A stretch of 64,000 nucleotides of DNA from Arthrobacter pascens (GCF_030816475.1 NZ_JAUSXF010000001.1:1984001-2048000); one strand, 5' to 3'. Counted from the stretch's first letter, positions 39,598 through 48,096 are shown. The notes: generated by a model from the letters alone, not told the origin. Numbers and translations: made by a program.

Positions 39598-40719
39598 TCA
39601 GTAGGTGTCGTAATCGCAGGGTTTCACCGCGGCTTCGGCCGGGGTTCTGGCAGCCAGATCACGGAGTCGTGCAATGAGGCTCCTGGTGTCCGGGTCCTGT
39701 TCGAGGACGGCGTAGACAGGGGAGGCGGCCTCGCGGAAGGCAGTCAGCTGCTCTTCGGTTGCCGTCGCCACCGCGCCGCCTTCCTCGCAGTACTTCTGCG
39801 CCTCCGCCGAGAGTGGTGAGAGGAGGGATGAGGCCCAGTCCCTGGTGAAGTTTGCTGCGTCCTGGAGAATCTGTTGTTCCTCCGCCGTGAGGCTGGCCCT
39901 GGCTTTGTCGTTGATCACGAGGGTGCTGAGCTTCGAGTGGACCACCAGGTTTCCGGTGGCGATGGCGTGCCCCGTCTTGTTCAGGGCTCCGGGCAAATTG
40001 GCGGCATAGGCCATCGATGATTCCGCGCCGCCCACCGTTCCCCTTTCAACTCCATCACCGAATTCCTGGTCGCCCAGGTCTTTAGGTATGGCGCCCAAGG
40101 ACTCGAGGACTTCGTAATTGGTGGCGGACAAGGGTGCCCTGATCACCATTCCCCTGATGTCACCCGGTGAAAGGATCGGCGTGGCGAAGGAGAACAGCAC
40201 CCGTGGTCCGTCCGGGAACAGCGCCAGCCCCGTGACCCCCACGTCCTTCAGTCCTGCCATCATCCCCTGTGCGTACTCCGGTTTCACTACTTCCCTGATC
40301 ATGGCGCTGGATGTCACCAGGAAGGGGGCGGAGAGCGCCCTGAAGGACAGCACGCCTTCGGTATCCCAGGTCCGGGCCGGAATGACAGCCATCTCCAGGT
40401 CTCCGCTCATCACCCGGTGGGCAACCACTTGGTCCCAAGCCTTCCCCGCATCGCCGCCGGCCCTGAAGACCGGTTCGATGATCAGGGCCCCGTTGGAGAG
40501 CTCCCCAACTTGGCGGGCAAATTCCTCGATCTGGCCCCGGGTGGGCACGTTCGCGTCGTCCTGCGTGCCGATGCGAAGAACCTTGATGCCGGCAGCTGCC
40601 GTAGTGGCCGGTTGGGTGGGGCCATCGGTGGAGTCGTCGTAGGTGCAAGATGCCAAGGCCAGCAGCAGGCTGAGTGTGAGGGTGGCTGCGCAGTACTTCG
40701 CTGACTTCACCATGGACAT
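39598..40719 (-). CDS. Orphan TRAP-type substrate-binding lipoprotein (DctP-like)
   Basis: 373 residues from ATG 40719, MSMVKSAKYCAATLTLSLLL with lipobox LASC. The mature part follows the DctP fold: LRIGTQDDANVPTRGQIEEF, LIIEPVFRAGG, GDLEMAVIPARTWDTEG, LSAPFLVTSSAMIREVV, RVLFSFATPILSPGDIRGMV, and a C-terminal helical bundle (ARASLTAEEQQILQDAANF). No DctQ/DctM permease is adjacent. An extension to 40839 is basic and antisense-like and is rejected. May serve a distant transporter or act as a sensor. Confidence 0.83.
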   Translation of the reverse strand: MSMVKSAKYCAATLTLSLLLALASCTYDDSTDGPTQPATTAAAGIKVLRIGTQDDANVPTRGQIEEFARQVGELSNGALIIEPVFRAGGDAGKAWDQVVAHRVMSGDLEMAVIPARTWDTEGVLSFRALSAPFLVTSSAMIREVVKPEYAQGMMAGLKDVGVTGLALFPDGPRVLFSFATPILSPGDIRGMVIRAPLSATNYEVLESLGAIPKDLGDQEFGDGVERGTVGGAESSMAYAANLPGALNKTGHAIATGNLVVHSKLSTLVINDKARASLTAEEQQILQDAANFTRDWASSLLSPLSAEAQKYCEEGGAVATATEEQLTAFREAASPVYAVLEQDPDTRSLIARLRDLAARTPAEAAVKPCDYDTY

Positions 40720-40958
40720 TACTTTCGGATTAGCGGGAAATGCGACAACGCAGGCGCCAGCAGGCCGTAGGCGAACCGTACTCCCGGACGTTGGCGGGAG
40801 CAAGAGCAAGCGCGCCCAGGCACGCGCGGCGGCTGCCACCTGTACATGGGCCGGGCAGAAATCGAGACGGCCATCAAGCTGACCATGAGGAGCGGCAGTC
40901 CAGACACGCTTCGTCTACACGCCTGAAGAAGCAGACGCCTTGCCTGACCGGGGGCCAT

Positions 40959-41357
40959 CTAGCGAAGTTGAATCAAACCAGCACTAGTTGGACGGAAACC
41001 GCATGCCTCCAAGTAGAAGCTCCTTAAGTGCTCGTCGAAGTCAACATGGAGCCACTCGCAGCCCGAATCCCTTGATCTTTCTGTTGCGAGGGCCAGGAGT
41101 TGTTTCCCGATCCCCTGACGACGCGCTCTGAATGCCACCAGCGTGTCCTCGATGAACGCGTGTGCGTGCCCGTCCCAGATCACGTTGACGAAGCCTACGA
41201 TGCCATTGTCGTCACGCGCTGTGACCCAGCCCAGACTCAGCCGCGAGAGAACATCCGTCCAATCGACTTCAATCGGTGCATGATCGAAGCCTTCTGCGTG
41301 CAGCTGGTTGATTTCTTCGTTCCGAACCAGGCCGCGCCATTCAAAGGTGATCGTCAT
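40959..41357 (-). CDS. GNAT-family N-acetyltransferase
   Basis: 132 residues, MTITFEWRGLVRNEEINQLH; the acetyl-CoA-binding motif A is DTLVAFRARRQGIGKQLLAL, followed by WLHVDFDEHLRSFYLEACGF, the typical C-terminal strand and helix. Substrate unknown; small-molecule or antibiotic-type acetyltransferases share this form. An ATG 12 nt upstream is equally possible. No evident ribosome binding site. Stands alone between non-coding stretches. Confidence 0.85.
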   Translation of the reverse strand: MTITFEWRGLVRNEEINQLHAEGFDHAPIEVDWTDVLSRLSLGWVTARDDNGIVGFVNVIWDGHAHAFIEDTLVAFRARRQGIGKQLLALATERSRDSGCEWLHVDFDEHLRSFYLEACGFRPTSAGLIQLR

Positions 41358-41469
41358 GCTGAACAGCATTGCAGATGCCTTCGCCTGCTGGGCTGCCCGG
41401 GCAACGTAGTTCAGGTCGCAGTCCTGGATCGACCCGCTACAGGGCCTGATCGATGATTTGGGCGAAAGG

Positions 41470-41745
41470 TCAGGACAGCAGGGAACCGGGCTGTAGTGCG
41501 CGGCACCCAGCTGTAATGGTCGGTTGGGCTAGGCCCGAAGCTCGAGACCAAGATGATGTGTTGGCCCCCGACCTTCTGGTGGCTGTATAGACCGGTCCGG
41601 CGTAGAAGGAGTAGTAGCCGCGCGGGGCAGGGCCGTACGACGGGTAATTCGCGATCAAGTTCTGGCGGTGCATTTTCACACCGTATGTGCGGCCGTAAGC
41701 GATTGCCACGGAGCAGTTGTTGCGAACCGAGGCCTTCCAGTACAC
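41470..41745 (-). pseudogene. Possible remnant of a secreted protein
   Basis: A short frame gives YWKASVRNNCSVAIAYGRTY then RGYYSFYAGPVYT, aromatic- and glycine-rich like the mature region of small exported actinobacterial proteins (spore-associated-protein style). No signal peptide is found and the end (after about residue 55) loses character, perhaps through an indel. The rest of 41358-41865 holds nothing clear. Low certainty. Confidence 0.3.
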
Positions 41746-41865
41746 GCCAATCGAGCCAGTTCATCGTGCTCCCCCTTGCCTTGGATGTCCTCGCAGCCTG
41801 CCCTGCTCCACCGCACCCATCCCGGCAGGGTACACAGCGGCCCGAAGGGTGCGCTGCTCGTCGGG

Positions 41866-42480
41866 CTAGAGCAGGACGGAGTCTGTCACCAGCTGGGCGC
41901 GGCCTTCCGCGAGCCGGTATGCAACGCCGACCACGGCGGTGGAGGAATCATGCACCGCCGCCGCGATGACCGGGGAACTTTCCAGCAGCCGCTCCGCTGT
42001 AAGCCTGGCATGGTCGACGACCATATCGTTGACCTCAGTCCTGCCATCCCGCAGCGAGGTCAGCACTGAGGGGGTGATCCGTTCGACGAGGTCGCGGATG
42101 AAGCGTTGGGGCATCTCCCCGGTGTCCAGCGCTTCTTTTGTGGCGGTGACGGCTCCGCAGTTGTCGTGTCCGAGGACAACGATCAGTGGAACTTTGAGAA
42201 CCGAGACGCCGTATTCGAGTGATCCGAGTACGGTGTCGTCAAGCACATGCCCGGCCGTGCGGACCACGAAGGCGTCGCCAAGTCCCAGGTCGAAGATGAT
42301 CTCAGCGGCCAGCCGGGAATCCGAGCAGCCAAAAATGACGGCGAACGGGTTCTGGCTGTTTACCAGCTCGCTGCGCCTTGAAGCACCCTGATTGGGGTGC
42401 CGGGCCTCACCGGACACGAAACGTGCGTTGCCATCAAGCAGGCGCTGCCATGCCTGTGCCGGACTGATGCTTTTAGTCAC
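41866..42480 (-). CDS. Beta-class carbonic anhydrase
   Basis: 204 residues from GTG 42480. Interconverts CO2 and bicarbonate. Zinc ligands are visible in FGCSDSRLAAE (Cys, Asp) and GHDNCGAV (His, Cys); ISPAQAWQRLLDGNARFVSG is the usual N-terminus. The frame extends to 42540, but TAAGGT lies 7 nt before GTG 42480, supporting the shorter leaderless start. Not in an operon. The C-terminus has VGVAYRLAEGRAQLV, as expected. Confidence 0.92.
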   Translation of the reverse strand: MTKSISPAQAWQRLLDGNARFVSGEARHPNQGASRRSELVNSQNPFAVIFGCSDSRLAAEIIFDLGLGDAFVVRTAGHVLDDTVLGSLEYGVSVLKVPLIVVLGHDNCGAVTATKEALDTGEMPQRFIRDLVERITPSVLTSLRDGRTEVNDMVVDHARLTAERLLESSPVIAAAVHDSSTAVVGVAYRLAEGRAQLVTDSVLL

Positions 42481-42487
42481 CCTACTT

Positions 42488-42493
42488 ACCTTA
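42488..42493 (-). promoter_or_regulatory. -10 box of a leaderless promoter (carbonic anhydrase)
   Basis: TAAGGT on the minus strand, then seven bases (AAGTAGG) to the GTG at 42480; the seven bases could also be a ribosome binding site, but too close to the start to be ideal. Confidence 0.5.
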
Positions 42494-42920
42494 CGGGAAC
42501 CGGCGGAGAACAAAGCCAGCTGCCCGTGGGCCGACGACACGTCTCACGGCGACACGAGCCCGCCGTTACTCATTTATAGCCGGCGCGCTGGCAGTCCTTC
42601 TGTCCGGTGTGTTCACCGTGGCATGGATCTTAAGACCGCATCCCGATGCCACATTGCTTCCAATCACAGACGAAGCAGACAGGGTGGTTCTCTCAGTGCT
42701 GGAAGTCTGGGGGCGGATGCCGGCGAATCCAGCGTTCCGGTCCCTTTATAGACGGCGCCAACTGTGTGCCGCCTGGGGTCGATCTTTTGCAGACATCGAT
42801 GGTGGCAACCATTCGACCGTCGCTGACACCAACCATTGCCGGCTCTGTCAGGTAACCAGCTTCATGGAAGGTCGGCCCGAAGGGGGCCCCATGAATGTCA
42901 GGCTCTTCCGCCTACCTTTG
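42494..42920. other. Stretch without a recognisable gene
   Basis: About 430 bases. Open frames exist on the plus strand but their translation is not protein-like (mixed Arg/Cys/Ser, no motif). Nothing else evident. Confidence 0.5.
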
Positions 42921-42955
42921 AGGTGCCCCGCCCGGCTTGGCCTGCCGGGGCACTT
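42921..42955 (-). terminator. Hairpin terminator downstream of ridA-like gene
   Basis: Ten-base-pair inverted repeat around GTGCCCCG / CGGGGCAC with a 15-base loop, 7 nt past the stop. No T tract is seen. Confidence 0.45.
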
Positions 42956-42962
42956 CATCTTG

Positions 42963-43373
42963 CTAATCCAGAACTGCGGTTGCTTCGATCTCGACGAGCA
43001 CGTCAGGCTCGAACAGATACTCGACACCGATCAGAGAGGACGGCGGCATCGGCGTGGGCATGCCGATCTCTGCGGCCACTCGTTCGATACCTTCCATGAA
43101 AGCGGTGATTTTCTCCGGAGCCCAGGCGGTGACGTAGAACGTCAAACGCACCACGTCGTCGAAGGTCGCGTCGGCGCCGGCAAGCCCGGTCGCGGTATTA
43201 CGGAGAGCCTGGGCAACTTGGCCGGCCAGATCGCCCGGCGCGACGGGCGTAGCATCGGCCAGGCGCGAGATCTGGCCCGCGACGTGAACGTGACGGGTGC
43301 CAGTGCCGACGGCGACGTGGTGGTACGTGGTGGGCTGGAACAGGCCTTCCGGACTGAAACGCTGAACAGACAT
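42963..43373 (-). CDS. RidA/YjgF-family protein
   Basis: 136 residues, MSVQRFSPEGLFQPTTYHHV, with VHVAGQISRLADATPVAPGD, a core of trimeric RidA fold, and DVVRLTFYVTAW and ATAVLD. Classical RidA deaminates reactive enamines; the conserved Arg of the active form is not obvious (RidA position near GVEYLFEPDVLVEIEA), so it may be a related member of unknown substrate. ATG with AAGGAG. Divergent from an HxlR regulator, which very likely controls it. Confidence 0.85.
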   Translation of the reverse strand: MSVQRFSPEGLFQPTTYHHVAVGTGTRHVHVAGQISRLADATPVAPGDLAGQVAQALRNTATGLAGADATFDDVVRLTFYVTAWAPEKITAFMEGIERVAAEIGMPTPMPPSSLIGVEYLFEPDVLVEIEATAVLD

Positions 43374-43397
43374 GAGACTCCTTAGAAAGAAGGGAAC

Positions 43398-43425
43398 TTG
43401 GTATATCCTTGATACCAGGTAAATT
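43398..43425 (+). promoter_or_regulatory. Promoter of the HxlR gene overlapping an operator
   Basis: TTGGTA, 16-base spacer, TAAATT. The -35 and spacer overlap the palindrome at 43399-43417, so the HxlR protein should repress itself. Confidence 0.45.
43399..43417. promoter_or_regulatory. Palindromic operator between ridA-like and hxlR genes
   Basis: Perfect inverted repeat TGGTAT-N7-ATACCA centred in the 79-nt gap between the divergent genes. HxlR-type winged-helix dimers bind such sites. Confidence 0.6.
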
Positions 43426-43452
43426 TAGGACACTTCAACGAGACCAGGTTTC

Positions 43453-43839
43453 ATGCCGGATACCACCAGCCCCGCTGAGCCGCTGGAAATTAGCCCGCCA
43501 CACCGGGAACTGCTCGATCAGGTTCTCGACAAATGGTCACTGAGCGTGCTCAACGAACTCTGTGACAGGCCGTGCCGGTTCAGCGAACTGCGCCGTGCGA
43601 TCCCGTCGGTGTCGCAGAAGTCCCTGACGGCGACACTGCGGCGCCTCGAACGCAACGGCATCATCGAACGCAAACTTCTGAGCTCGCGCCCGGTGGCGAT
43701 CGAGTACCGCATTACACGATTGGGCAAGACACTTCGCCACCCCGTCGACGTACTCCTGGAATGGGCTGCAGCGCACATGCCCGCCATCGAACAGGCACGC
43801 GAGACCTTCGATGTCCAAGACCTGGCCGAAGACCCCTGA
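43453..43839 (+). CDS. HxlR-family transcriptional regulator
   Basis: 128 residues: winged helix-turn-helix with DKWSLSVLNELCDRPCRFSE, LRRAIPSVSQKSLTATLRRLERNGIIERK and the wing SSRPVAIEYRITRLGKTL, the precise HxlR signature. A Cys pair (CDRPC) lies in the first helix region, as in redox- or aldehyde-responsive members. It is divergent from the RidA-like gene with a shared operator, so it is inferred to control that gene and itself. Confidence 0.92.
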   Translation: MPDTTSPAEPLEISPPHRELLDQVLDKWSLSVLNELCDRPCRFSELRRAIPSVSQKSLTATLRRLERNGIIERKLLSSRPVAIEYRITRLGKTLRHPVDVLLEWAAAHMPAIEQARETFDVQDLAEDP

Positions 43840-43899
43840 GAGTTTGCATGTGCAGCCGTATTACCGCACGGCAACGGAAAGGCCCAGCAGGGGCACTGT

Positions 43900-43905
43900 T
43901 ACACT
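43900..43905 (+). promoter_or_regulatory. -10 box of a leaderless promoter (Lgt-paralogue operon)
   Basis: TACACT, six bases (CTGCTC), then ATG 43912. It marks the start of the four-gene radical SAM operon. Confidence 0.6.
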
Positions 43906-43911
43906 CTGCTC

Positions 43912-44670
43912 ATGATCGGGCTTCTCCTGGCGGGAAACGGGCTGGTGCACGCCGGCCTGTTAGGGCTGGGAATCCTCGCAGCCCTGCTGTTCTACGACTA
44001 TGAGAAGCGCCGGCGGGGCCTGTCCGACCCACGGTTGTGGCCCATAGCCGGTTTCGCTCTCGCCTTCGGGGCCATCGGTTCAAGGGTCCTCACGTGGGAT
44101 GTTTCCCGGCAGGTCTCCTTGGCAGACTGGTGGGGCAACGGCGACCGCAGCATTCTCGCTGGCCTTGTCGGCGCGTGGTTCGGCGTCCACTTGGGCAAAC
44201 GGCTGACAGGTTACCGCGAGTCCACAGGGGATTTGCTTGCACCCGCAGTTGCTTTAGCTCTGGTCATCGGACGGGTGGGCTGTCTCCTCACGGAACTGCC
44301 CGGCACTCCGACCGGGGGTGCGTGGGGGATATCGCTCACGCCGGCGCAAGCGGCGATGTTGGGCGGACCGCCAGGGGTGGGACTCCACCCGTCCTTTGCC
44401 TACGAAATCGTGTTCCATGTGGCCGCATTCGTGCTCATGTGGCGTTATCGGGACCGCCTGCCTCGTCCTGGCGACCTCTTCATCTGCTACGTGACTTCCT
44501 ACGCCTTGTTCCGGTTCGGAGTCGAATTCGTCCGCGGCAACGAGGTGCTCTGGCTGGGGATGAGCCGTCCCCAATGGTTCCTCCTGATGATTCTCCCCCT
44601 GCTGTTCTGGCGGATGCTGCGGGTATTCGGTAAACCACTCCGCCCAAAGTTGGAAAGAAGAGTGGCATGA
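43912..44670 (+). CDS. Lgt-family (prolipoprotein diacylglyceryl transferase) paralogue
   Basis: 252 residues with seven hydrophobic segments. It shows the Lgt frame: GLLGLGILAALLFYDYEKRR, GDRSILAGLVGAWFGVHLGK, IGRVGCLLTELPGTPTGGAW at the signature helix and HPSFAYEIVFHVAAFVLM, YALFRFGVEFVRG at the C-end. The true Lgt signature GRxGNFxNxE is changed: Asn residues are replaced (GRVGCLLTE), so it may transfer a lipid group to something other than prolipoproteins. First gene of an operon with a radical SAM enzyme; the next gene overlaps by four bases. Confidence 0.82.
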   Translation: MIGLLLAGNGLVHAGLLGLGILAALLFYDYEKRRRGLSDPRLWPIAGFALAFGAIGSRVLTWDVSRQVSLADWWGNGDRSILAGLVGAWFGVHLGKRLTGYRESTGDLLAPAVALALVIGRVGCLLTELPGTPTGGAWGISLTPAQAAMLGGPPGVGLHPSFAYEIVFHVAAFVLMWRYRDRLPRPGDLFICYVTSYALFRFGVEFVRGNEVLWLGMSRPQWFLLMILPLLFWRMLRVFGKPLRPKLERRVA

Positions 44671-45005
44671 GCGAGGACACCCCACCGCCTCAAGAACAGG
44701 GGCCGCCCCCTGAACCACGGCGCGGCTCCATGGCGCTCGGCATCCTGTTAGGGGCCCCTGCCCTTTATGCCCTCTATTTCGGGACAACACAGGGTATCGC
44801 ACCGGATCAGGGATACAAGACCTTCCTCGCCGGGCCTGCAGCGTTCATACCCATCGCCGTCTATCTGGCGGTAGCCGTTGTGCTGGCCGTTAGGCCACCC
44901 ACGTCCCGGCTGGGTGCGGGGCTGCTGATTGGCCTGGGAGTCTTCACACTGCTCGGCGGCGGGATCTGCGTCGGCATCCTCGCACAGATGAGAAGCCTGA
45001 GATGA
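44667..45005 (+). CDS. Small membrane protein of the radical SAM operon
   Basis: 112 residues: Pro/Glu-rich N-tail (MSEDTPPPQEQGPPPEPRRG), then three hydrophobic segments (SMALGILLGAPALYALYFG, AAFIPIAVYLAVAVVLAV, GLLIGLGVFTLLGGGICVGI). ATG overlaps the Lgt-like stop (ATGA) and its own stop overlaps the radical SAM gene by four bases, so the three are translated together. Family not recognised. Confidence 0.72.
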   Translation: MSEDTPPPQEQGPPPEPRRGSMALGILLGAPALYALYFGTTQGIAPDQGYKTFLAGPAAFIPIAVYLAVAVVLAVRPPTSRLGAGLLIGLGVFTLLGGGICVGILAQMRSLR

Positions 45006-46606
45006 ATCCGTCCCCGTTCTCTTCCCGGCAGCGGTTGCCCGGCCCCGGCCAGCCGCTGCGCGGTGACCGCATCCACCGGTACGTCACAGCCTTCTGTCCA
45101 CAATGCCACGAGACAAACCCTCCGCTCGCGCAGGTGCGGCGCCTCTCCGGCGCTCTGCTGGTCCGCGATGACCGGGTCTGGCTCGAACGCGGCTGCCCGG
45201 ATCACGGCCTCGTAAGTACCCTGTACGACGAGTCACCGGAAATTCTGCGGTACCTGGAGAAGTGGCAGGCACCGACCAAGCAACACATCCCGGACCAGGC
45301 CGACAATTACCGCCAGGTACCGGAGGCCTACGCCTACGGGCTGCCGGCCATGCAGACGCAGCACACGTGCATCCTCCTGCAGGACATCATCGAGCACTGC
45401 AACCTGCGCTGCCCCACCTGCTTCACCGCCTCCGGCCCGCAGCTGCAGGGAGTCGCGCCTCTCACGGAGGTGCTCGCGAATATCGACACCCGGCTTGCCC
45501 GCGAAAACGGGCGGCTGGACGTGCTGATGCTCTCCGGCGGCGAGCCCACGCTTTATCCCTACCTGGCCGAACTTCTGGATGAACTCGTCGCTCGGCCGAT
45601 CGTCCGCATCATGGTGAACAGCAACGGCATGCTGGTGGCCACCGACGACGAGCTCCTCGCACTGCTGGCCAAGCATCGGGACCGCGTGGAGGTGTACCTC
45701 CAATACGACGGGCCGTCCAAAGAAGCATCCATCCACCACCGAGGGGGCGACCTGACCCGATTCAAAGACATGGCCATCGCACGCCTGTCCGAGGCAGGTG
45801 TTTTCACCACCCTGACGATGACGGCGGCTCTCGGCGTGAACGACGGTGAGGTGGGCGCCGTCGTCATGAGGGCATTGGAAACCCCGTTCATGGGTGGCGT
45901 TGCACTTCAGCCGGTGTTCGGTTCGGGGCGCGGCCACGGCATCGATCCTATGGACAGGCTCACCCACACGGGCGTGCTGGAACGGCTCGCGGAGCAAACC
46001 GGAGGGGTCGTCTCTTGGCACGACCTGACAGCACTCCCCTGCTCACATCCGCATTGCGCGTCCGTGGGTTACATGCTGAAGGACGACTCAGGCGTCTGGC
46101 GTTCGCTAACTGCACTCATCGGGCACGATCAGCTGCTTGCCTGGCTGGAACTCAATCCCGACAGCATCGCCAACCGTATCGCGGATAGCGCGATCCCGCT
46201 TGAGCTGCGAAAACTCATGAAGTCTTCCCTGTTGGACCTGCTGAGCGAGCAGTCCTCGCTGTCCCACCCGAGGACAATGGATCTTTGGAAGAACATCTGC
46301 ACGCAGTGTGACCTCGGCATCGGCACACTCACCACACTGGCTGCCGGCAAGCTTCCAGGTCAGCAACAGCGGCTGCGTCGACTCCTCGCCGAACGGATCA
46401 CTCGCATCATGGTCAAGCCCTTCATGGACATCTCCACCATGATTGAGGAACGGCTCACGCAATGCTGCGTCCATGTGGGCACCAAGAGCGACGGCGGCGA
46501 TCACCAGTGCGCTCCGTTCTGCGCTGTTCAGGCGTGGCCGGCCCTGGCCAGGCAACGAATAAGCACAGCCACGGGCACGCGGCTTCTCCCAGTCCGCCAG
46601 GTCTGA
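45002..46606 (+). CDS. Cysteine-rich radical SAM enzyme of the Tes/MJ0619 type
   Basis: 534 residues. The SAM cluster motif is CNLRCPTC (Cys133, Cys137, Cys140). N-terminally, FCPQC (32, 35) and RGCPDHG (65) form a rubredoxin- or zinc-like pair, as in archaeal tetraether lipid synthase and MJ0619-type class D methylases. Later, LPCSHPHC, ICTQCDL and QCCVH...QCAPFC add Cys clusters, suggesting auxiliary Fe-S clusters. LMLSGGEPTLYPYL is the SAM-binding GGE motif. The operon partner is an Lgt paralogue, so I infer a lipid or lipid-linked substrate. Substrate unproven; other class D-like alkylations are possible. Confidence 0.8.
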   Translation: MNPSPFSSRQRLPGPGQPLRGDRIHRYVTAFCPQCHETNPPLAQVRRLSGALLVRDDRVWLERGCPDHGLVSTLYDESPEILRYLEKWQAPTKQHIPDQADNYRQVPEAYAYGLPAMQTQHTCILLQDIIEHCNLRCPTCFTASGPQLQGVAPLTEVLANIDTRLARENGRLDVLMLSGGEPTLYPYLAELLDELVARPIVRIMVNSNGMLVATDDELLALLAKHRDRVEVYLQYDGPSKEASIHHRGGDLTRFKDMAIARLSEAGVFTTLTMTAALGVNDGEVGAVVMRALETPFMGGVALQPVFGSGRGHGIDPMDRLTHTGVLERLAEQTGGVVSWHDLTALPCSHPHCASVGYMLKDDSGVWRSLTALIGHDQLLAWLELNPDSIANRIADSAIPLELRKLMKSSLLDLLSEQSSLSHPRTMDLWKNICTQCDLGIGTLTTLAAGKLPGQQQRLRRLLAERITRIMVKPFMDISTMIEERLTQCCVHVGTKSDGGDHQCAPFCAVQAWPALARQRISTATGTRLLPVRQV

Positions 46607-46621
46607 GTCAGACAGGGAGGA

Positions 46622-46999
46622 ATGATGAGTTCCGCTTCTGATGCCCGGCGCATTGCAGACGGGCCACCGCCGTCGCAGCTGGTGCGCGCCAAGCACGCAG
46701 GCCGGCATGGACGCCGTCATGACCGCGACACGGATCCACAGTCCCCGCAGCCCTTCGATCCGCTGCGGCTCTGCATCTTCGCGACCGTTGCCCTGCTCGG
46801 CTGGGCAGCCGGTCCGGTGGCACTGGCCGCGTTCGCCGCAGTCGGATTCGCAGGTTATTGGAAAGCGCGACGGCGGGGCTTGACGAGATCGAAGTGTTAC
46901 CTCCGCGATACGCGACTGGTTTTGGCCTACCTGGGCATCCTGTTAGCGGTTGGGTCGTGGGGGATATATTCCCTGGCAGCTCAACTGTTCGGCATCTAA
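46622..46999 (+). CDS. Small membrane protein ending the radical SAM operon
   Basis: 125 residues from ATG 46622 (or ATG 46625), with GGGAGGA just upstream. The N-terminal 45 residues are polar and His/Arg/Asp rich; then LCIFATVALLGWAAGPVALAA and LVLAYLGILLAVGSWGIYSL form membrane helices with a basic loop (YWKARRRGLTRSKCYLRD). Starts 16 nt after the radical SAM stop. No family recognised. Confidence 0.65.
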   Translation: MMSSASDARRIADGPPPSQLVRAKHAGRHGRRHDRDTDPQSPQPFDPLRLCIFATVALLGWAAGPVALAAFAAVGFAGYWKARRRGLTRSKCYLRDTRLVLAYLGILLAVGSWGIYSLAAQLFGI

Positions 47000-47296
47000 A
47001 ACAACAGCAGCGCACACCGCTGAGGCTGCCCGCGGACTCACTGTGCAGCAGGCGCTGGGATTGAGGCTCTCCCTGATGCCGCGGCGGCCTCGTAGGCCGG
47101 TGATTCCGCTGCCAGACGGCGTTCAGAACACGCAGCAGAACCATCAGAACCAGCACACGGCCAAGTACCACAAGCGTTCCAACACCCTGATCCATTAGTG
47201 CTCCGCCGTCGGCACGCCGTTGGGACTGCACTGCTCCCCGTACTGGGGACAATGTCGACGGACCCTCCCGGGTCAGGCCCGGACAGGCTCAGACAG
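47000..47296. other. Intergenic region without a recognisable gene
   Basis: About 300 bases between the radical SAM operon and the convergent DUF805 gene. Frames on either strand lack protein-like patterns. It ends in the hairpin at 47297. Confidence 0.5.
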
Positions 47297-47337
47297 CTGA
47301 AAGGCCCCGCCATCATCAGACTGGCGGAGCCTTTCAG
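47297..47337. terminator. Long hairpin, probably a bidirectional terminator
   Basis: CTGAAAGGC and CCGCCA pair with TGGCGG and GCCTTTCAG across a nine-base loop, between convergent genes, 19 nt past the DUF805 stop on the minus strand. Confidence 0.6.
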
Positions 47338-47356
47338 GTTAAAAAGTGACTTTTGG

Positions 47357-47872
47357 TCAGTGACCGGCAGGCTGGTCGAAGCGCTGTCCAGCGGGGTTGG
47401 ACGGCAGGATCGTGAACACGAGTACCGCCAGGGCGCCCAGGAACGGCACCAGGACGAGCAGCAGCAGCCATCCGCTGAAGTTGCCGTCGTGCAACCGGCG
47501 GACCGTCAGCGCTAAGGACGGGACGAGGGTCGCCAGCCCCCATATGACGATCAGGATGGTCCCGAAAATGGCACCCGGGCCGGGCGTCGCCGTGCCGGAG
47601 AGGCTCGAGCCGGTTGATCCGGCGTTGATGACGATGTTCAGGATGATGCTCACTACGACGGAAACCAAGGTCCACCACCAGTATTCGCTGCGGCTGGCGC
47701 GGCCCGAGAAAGTGGCGTACTTCTTGAAGAACCTTTTGACTGCAACCGGGAACGGTGCCCCGTAGTAGGGAGCCCACAGCGGCGGCTCGCCCTGCCAGGC
47801 GGATTGCTGCTGCGCCGGATTCGGCTGCTCGGAAGGATACGGCTGCTGGGACGGGTATTGCGGCTGGCTCAA
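47357..47872 (-). CDS. DUF805-family membrane protein
   Basis: 171 residues: a Pro/Gln/Tyr/Ser-rich cytoplasmic N-tail (MSQPQYPSQQPYPSEQPN), then the DUF805 core KRFFKKYATFSGRASRSEYW and four hydrophobic segments, with PSLALTVRRLHDGNFSGWLL (the conserved RRLHD) before the last ones. Function of the family is unknown. Stands alone. Confidence 0.85.
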   Translation of the reverse strand: MSQPQYPSQQPYPSEQPNPAQQQSAWQGEPPLWAPYYGAPFPVAVKRFFKKYATFSGRASRSEYWWWTLVSVVVSIILNIVINAGSTGSSLSGTATPGPGAIFGTILIVIWGLATLVPSLALTVRRLHDGNFSGWLLLLVLVPFLGALAVLVFTILPSNPAGQRFDQPAGH

Positions 47873-48083
47873 GGAATTTCCCCCATTGTTCTAAATTGAT
47901 GAGACGCGCTTATCGTACGGCGCTATGGGGTCGGAAAGTCCATTGATTGGGCGAATTTACTTAGAATTTCTGTATATGTCAGCCAACATGCAAACAGGAC
48001 TGCGCAGGCCGGTTGCCTCGCCGGTGACTTCGCAGTGTGTCTCTGCCCGTTTGGCTGTCTGCAGAAGAACGGAGTGCCCGTGG

Positions 48084-48089
48084 CAGACT
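48084..48089 (+). promoter_or_regulatory. -10 box of a possible leaderless promoter (RNase Z)
   Basis: CAGACT, seven bases, then ATG 48097; weaker than the others at its first base. Confidence 0.35.
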
Positions 48090-48096
48090 CAATGCC

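Noticed and set aside
42609..43385. 258-residue plus-strand frame across the ridA-like gene
   Set aside because: Most of it is antisense to the RidA-like protein; the upstream part lacks motif and a plausible start signal.
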